The translations under genes and the position numbers were made by a program. From Bifidobacteriaceae bacterium (GTDB lineage Bacteria; Actinomycetota; Actinomycetes; Actinomycetales; WQXJ01): a stretch of DNA of 7,057 nt. Under the pieces are notes generated by a model, which was not told the origin of the DNA, did not search any database, and was given only the letters and a program-made list of their open reading frames with translations. Below, piece after piece: positions 5,226-7,057 of the stretch. The stretch is taken from contig JAITJY010000448.1 in NCBI GenBank assembly GCA_031278675.1, positions 1-7,057 on the forward strand. The letters run 5' to 3'. Within the stretch, counting starts at the first letter, position 1. Each line of letters begins with the position of its first letter.

Positions 5226-5585
5226 GTGGCAGTAGTATCAAGGGCTGCCCAGCGAGCCAAACGGCATCACCGGGTGCGCAAGAACTTGGTCGGGAGCGCC
5301 GAGCGGCCCCGGTTGGTGGTGACCCGTTCAAGTAGGCACATGGTGGCTCAAGTGGTAGATGATTCGGTGGGTCACACCCTCGTGTCGGCCTCTACCATGG
5401 AAGCTGACCTGCGGGCCTTGAAAGCGGACAAGACCGCGAAAGCGAAGCAGGTCGGCTCCTTGGTGGCCGAGCGGGCGCGGGCTGCCGGGATCAGTTCCGT
5501 GGTCTTTGACCGCGGCGGGAACAAATATCACGGCCGGGTGGCCGCTGTAGCGGAAGGCGCCCGCGAGGGCGGGTTGACCCTGTGA
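5226..5585 (+). CDS. rplR: 50S ribosomal protein L18
   Basis: 119 residues. L18 binds 5S rRNA with L5 and helps deliver it to the large subunit. The sequence has the basic N-terminus RAKRHHRVRKNLVGSAERPRLVVTRSSRHMVAQVVDD, followed by TLVSASTMEADLRA, a variable lysine-rich helix, and the C-terminal signature SSVVFDRGGNKYHGRVAAVAEGAREGGL. These are all characteristic. The reading frame stays open far upstream within rplF, but that part is an out-of-frame shadow of L6; the likely start is GTG 5226, one base after the rplF stop, giving MAVVSRAAQRAKR. The SD is weaker than its neighbours (GAAAGG at 5208-5213, 12 nt upstream), so coupling to rplF translation probably matters. Confidence 0.96.
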   Translation: MAVVSRAAQRAKRHHRVRKNLVGSAERPRLVVTRSSRHMVAQVVDDSVGHTLVSASTMEADLRALKADKTAKAKQVGSLVAERARAAGISSVVFDRGGNKYHGRVAAVAEGAREGGLTL

Positions 5586-5637
5586 GGGCCAGGCGCGTGG
5601 GACGGATGGCGAAACACTATGGAAGGCAGGCCAACTG
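5586..5637 (+). other. 52-bp rplR-rpsE spacer with a 10-codon mini-ORF
   Basis: The gap contains ATG 5606 followed by MAKHYGRQAN and a TGA (5636-5638) that overlaps the rpsE ATG by one base. It could be a coupling mini-ORF, but there is no good SD before it and the length is easily reached by chance. Otherwise the gap holds only the rpsE SD. Confidence 0.35.
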
Positions 5638-6309
5638 ATGGCTGGTGACCAGCGAGGTCCTGATCAAGACAGGCGTGACGGCGGTGGCAGCGGCGGTGGC
5701 GCTGGTGGCGGCGGTCGGCGTGATACCGGCCGGCGTGATGGGCGGCGCTCCAGCCGTGCCGATGACGACCGCAACCAGTATCTAGAACGCGTTGTGGCAA
5801 TCAACCGCGTCGCCAAAGTGGTCAAGGGCGGCCGGCGGTTCTCCTTTACCGCTCTAGTTGTGGTGGGCGATGGCGACGGCACAGTCGGCGTGGGCTACGG
5901 CAAAGCAAAAGAAGTCCCTGCCGCTATTGCTAAAGGTGTCGAGGTCGCGAAGAAATCCTTCTTCAAGGTGCCGCGTATTGCGAAAACTATCCCGCATCCG
6001 ATCCAGGGTGAGGCTGCCGCCGGCGTGGTTTATCTGAGGCCCGCTGCGCCAGGAACCGGTGTGATTGCCGGTGGTCCCGTGCGCGCCGTGTTGGAGTGTG
6101 CCGGGATTCATGATGTGTTGTCGAAGTCTTTGGGGTCTTCCAACGCGATCAACATTGCTCATGCGACTGTGGCTGCGCTTCAGGCGCTGGAAGAACCCCA
6201 GGCTGTGGCTGTGCGCCGGGGCCTGGCCCTGGAGCATGTGGCTCCCGCGCCGTTGCTGCGCGCCCAGGCTCAAAGTGCTATAGCTGCGGCGCTCCCAGAG
6301 GTGAAATGA
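5638..6309 (+). CDS. rpsE: 30S ribosomal protein S5 with Gly/Arg-rich N-terminus
   Basis: 223 residues, longer than the roughly 167 of E. coli S5. S5 lies at the mRNA entry and decoding region and affects fidelity; its N-terminal loop is where spectinomycin resistance changes arise. The core starts near residue 47 (QYLERVVAINRVAKVVKGGRRF) and continues SFTALVVVGDGDGTVGVGYGKAKEVPAAI. The second domain has IPHPIQGEAAAGVVYLRPAAPGTGVIAGGPVRAVLECAGIHDVLSKSLGSSNAINIAHATVAAL, fully canonical. The first 45 residues are Gly, Arg and Asp rich (GGGSGGGAGGGG at about 15-26), a disordered tail common in actinobacterial S5. GGAAGG at 5621-5626 and GGCAGG at 5625-5630 lie before ATG 5638. The stop overlaps rpmD. 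Confidence 0.98.
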   Translation: MAGDQRGPDQDRRDGGGSGGGAGGGGRRDTGRRDGRRSSRADDDRNQYLERVVAINRVAKVVKGGRRFSFTALVVVGDGDGTVGVGYGKAKEVPAAIAKGVEVAKKSFFKVPRIAKTIPHPIQGEAAAGVVYLRPAAPGTGVIAGGPVRAVLECAGIHDVLSKSLGSSNAINIAHATVAALQALEEPQAVAVRRGLALEHVAPAPLLRAQAQSAIAAALPEVK

Positions 6310-6491
6310 TGGCAAAACTGAGGATTAAGCAGGTCAAATCCGGTATTGGCGGCAAACAGAACCAGCGTGACACGCTCCGGTCCCTCGGTTTGCGCAAGAT
6401 TGGTCAGACCGTCGAGAAGGAAGACAGCCCAGTGGTGCGCGGCATGGTCCGCACAGTGGCGCACCTAGTGAGCGTTGAGGAGGTCAACTAG
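6309..6491 (+). CDS. rpmD: 50S ribosomal protein L30
   Basis: 60 residues from the chosen ATG, the usual length. L30 is a small surface protein of the large subunit, present in many but not all bacteria. The signature is MAKLRIKQVKSGIGGKQNQRDTLRSLGLRKIGQTVEKED followed by VRGMVRTVAHLVSVEEV. Two adjacent ATG codons exist: 6306, which overlaps the rpsE stop by four bases and adds one Met, and 6309, which overlaps by one. The SD GAGGTGA at 6298-6304 gives 4 nt to 6309 but only 1 nt to 6306, and MAKL is the usual family start, so 6309 is preferred. rplO follows after 2 bases. Confidence 0.97.
   Translation: MAKLRIKQVKSGIGGKQNQRDTLRSLGLRKIGQTVEKEDSPVVRGMVRTVAHLVSVEEVN
6477..6484 (+). promoter_or_regulatory. 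rplO: Strong Shine-Dalgarno deciding the long rplO start
   Basis: GAGGAGGT in the last codons of rpmD, 9 nt before ATG 6494. It is one of the best SD matches in the window and argues that the long repetitive L15 extension is translated. Confidence 0.85.
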
Positions 6492-6493
6492 CC

Positions 6494-7057
6494 ATGGCGC
6501 AAGAAGAAGACCAGATAGGCGGCTCCGCCCCCTCCGCCAGTTCCGTCCCCCCCGCCAAAGCGGCCAAGCCCGCCAAAGCGAAAGCGGCGAAGGCCGATCC
6601 GGCCGACGCCGCTGCTGCGGCCCCCGCCAAAGCGGCGAAGCCCGCCGCTGCTGAGCCGACGGATGCGGCCGAAGCCGCTGCCGCACCCGTCAAGCCCGCC
6701 AAAGCGAAAGCGGCCAAGGCCGACTCGGCCGACGCCGCCGCTGCGGCCCCCGCCAAATCCGCCAAGCCCGCCAAAGCGGCGGGAGCCGCCGAGGCTGGGC
6801 CGGCCGAGGACGCGGACGGGGTTGCGTCATCCGGCAAAGCGGTCAACGCAGCCGCCCCGGGTGAGGCCGATCCGGCCGACGCCGCTGCTGCGGCCCCCGC
6901 CAAGTCCGCCAAGTCCGCCAAAGCGGCGGGAGCCGCCGAGGCTGAGCCAGCCGAGGACGCCGAACCGGCGGACGGCCCTGCGGGGGAGGGGGCGGGGGGC
7001 GAGGCGACGGCATCGTCCGCGAAGAGCCGTGTGCTGAAGGTGCACCACTTGCGGCCT
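6494..7057 (+). CDS. rplO: 50S ribosomal protein L15 with very long repetitive N-terminal extension (3' truncated by window)
   Basis: The frame is open from ATG 6494 to the window end, 188 codons with no stop. Only the last nine residues (VLKVHHLRP, codons from 7031) match the start of the normal L15 core, so identity rests on that motif and on position after rpmD, the usual L15 place. L15 is a late-assembling 23S rRNA-binding protein. Residues 1-178 are an added tail: MAQEEDQIGGSAPSASS, then Ala/Lys/Pro-rich sequence (about 19 Lys overall), becoming acidic with no Lys between 144 and 176. It holds three copies of AD[PS]ADAAAAAPAK at residues 34-46, 76-88 and 125-137. GAGGAGGT at 6477-6484, 9 nt upstream, strongly supports ATG 6494. 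A GTG at 7031 could start a standard-length L15, but has only a weak GAAGAG before it. Confidence 0.9.
   Translation, partial: MAQEEDQIGGSAPSASSVPPAKAAKPAKAKAAKADPADAAAAAPAKAAKPAAAEPTDAAEAAAAPVKPAKAKAAKADSADAAAAAPAKSAKPAKAAGAAEAGPAEDADGVASSGKAVNAAAPGEADPADAAAAAPAKSAKSAKAAGAAEAEPAEDAEPADGPAGEGAGGEATASSAKSRVLKVHHLRP
6591..6630 (+). repeat. rplO extension repeat, copy 1 (40 bp)
   Basis: A 40-bp stretch beginning AGGCCGATCCGGCCGACGCC is exactly repeated at 6864-6903, 273 bp (91 codons) downstream. It encodes the ADPADAAAAAPA core of the L15 tail. A third copy at 6717-6756 differs at three bases. Confidence 0.85.
6717..6756 (+). repeat. rplO extension repeat, copy 2 (40 bp, 3 mismatches)
   Basis: Same 40-bp unit as 6591-6630 with three substitutions (GATCCG becomes GACTCG; one GCT becomes GCC). 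Only one changes the protein (Pro to Ser), so the copies have been kept at the amino-acid level. Confidence 0.8.
6864..6903 (+). repeat. rplO extension repeat, copy 3 (40 bp, exact to copy 1)
   Basis: Identical over 40 bp to 6591-6630. It is followed by further repeated sequence: the 28 bp at 6917-6944 (starting GCCAAAGCGGCGGGAGCC) equal 6770-6797 exactly, 147 bp (49 codons) apart. All offsets are multiples of three, so the repeats stay in frame. Confidence 0.85.

Noticed and set aside
6484..6921. Reverse-strand 145-residue Ala/Gly/Ser-rich open frame opposite the rplO extension
   Set aside because: It mirrors the GCC/GCG alanine codons of rplO, where antisense also reads as Ala/Gly/Ser. The forward frame has a strong SD and leads into L15.
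6591..6944. CRISPR-like array in the repeats of rplO
   Set aside because: Units are irregularly spaced, multiples of three, within one open frame and encode a repeated peptide; the spacers are also repetitive.
6663..7037. Forward Pro/Arg-rich open frame (frame shifted from rplO)
   Set aside because: It is a +1-type shadow of the alanine/lysine codons; it has no family match and stops before the L15 motif, which is in the other frame.

Overview
This window lies entirely inside one co-directional (+ strand) ribosomal protein cluster. It is a contiguous S10-spc type operon with the order rpsS(partial)-rplV-rpsC-rplP-rpmC-rpsQ-rplN-rplX-[50-codon ORF]-rplE-rpsN(Z)-rpsH-rplF-rplR-rpsE-rpmD-rplO(partial). 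The DNA is GC-rich, with several GTG starts. The proteins have an actinobacterial look: S3 carries the FADSxKxGQRYRD insertion and a KGDMTE-REF-like tail as in Actinomyces and Bifidobacterium relatives, S14 is the short zinc-binding form, and L29 begins AYGSKDLMPDQLD. I infer a member of the Actinomycetota, probably near Actinomycetales or Bifidobacteriales. The genus cannot be read from this window.

Layout: 1-171 is the C-terminal end of S19. Positions 171-2413 hold the rest of the S10 part (L22, S3, L16, L29, S17). Positions 2423-7057 hold the spc part (L14, L24, L5, S14, S8, L6, L18, S5, L30, L15). Genes overlap by 1-4 bases or are separated by a few bases; the largest gaps between recognised genes are 155 bp (rplX-rplE), 61 bp (rpsN-rpsH) and 52 bp (rplR-rpsE). 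Most starts have a clear Shine-Dalgarno sequence. I see no terminator, tRNA, CRISPR array, transposase or opposite-strand gene. The whole stretch is best read as one transcript whose products are built together into the two ribosomal subunits.

The ribosomal cores are ordinary. The unusual parts are around them. (1) rplO starts after a near-perfect SD and encodes about 178 residues of repetitive Ala/Lys/Pro then Ala/Asp/Glu sequence before the first recognisable L15 residues, at the very end of the window. (2) L5 has a Lys/Ala-rich, histone-H1-like N-terminal extension of about 62 residues. (3) S3 has an Arg/Gly-rich C-terminal tail and S5 a Gly/Arg-rich N-terminal tail. (4) Between rplX and rplE lies a 50-codon ORF, translationally coupled to rplE, flanked by an exact 17-bp direct repeat that duplicates the stop/SD/start junction. 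In E. coli the rplX-rplE junction is where S8 represses the spc operon, so extra sequence here is worth checking. None of this amounts to a new defence or mobile system. The best leads are the small ORF with its duplicated junction and the disordered extensions on exit-tunnel-region and surface proteins.
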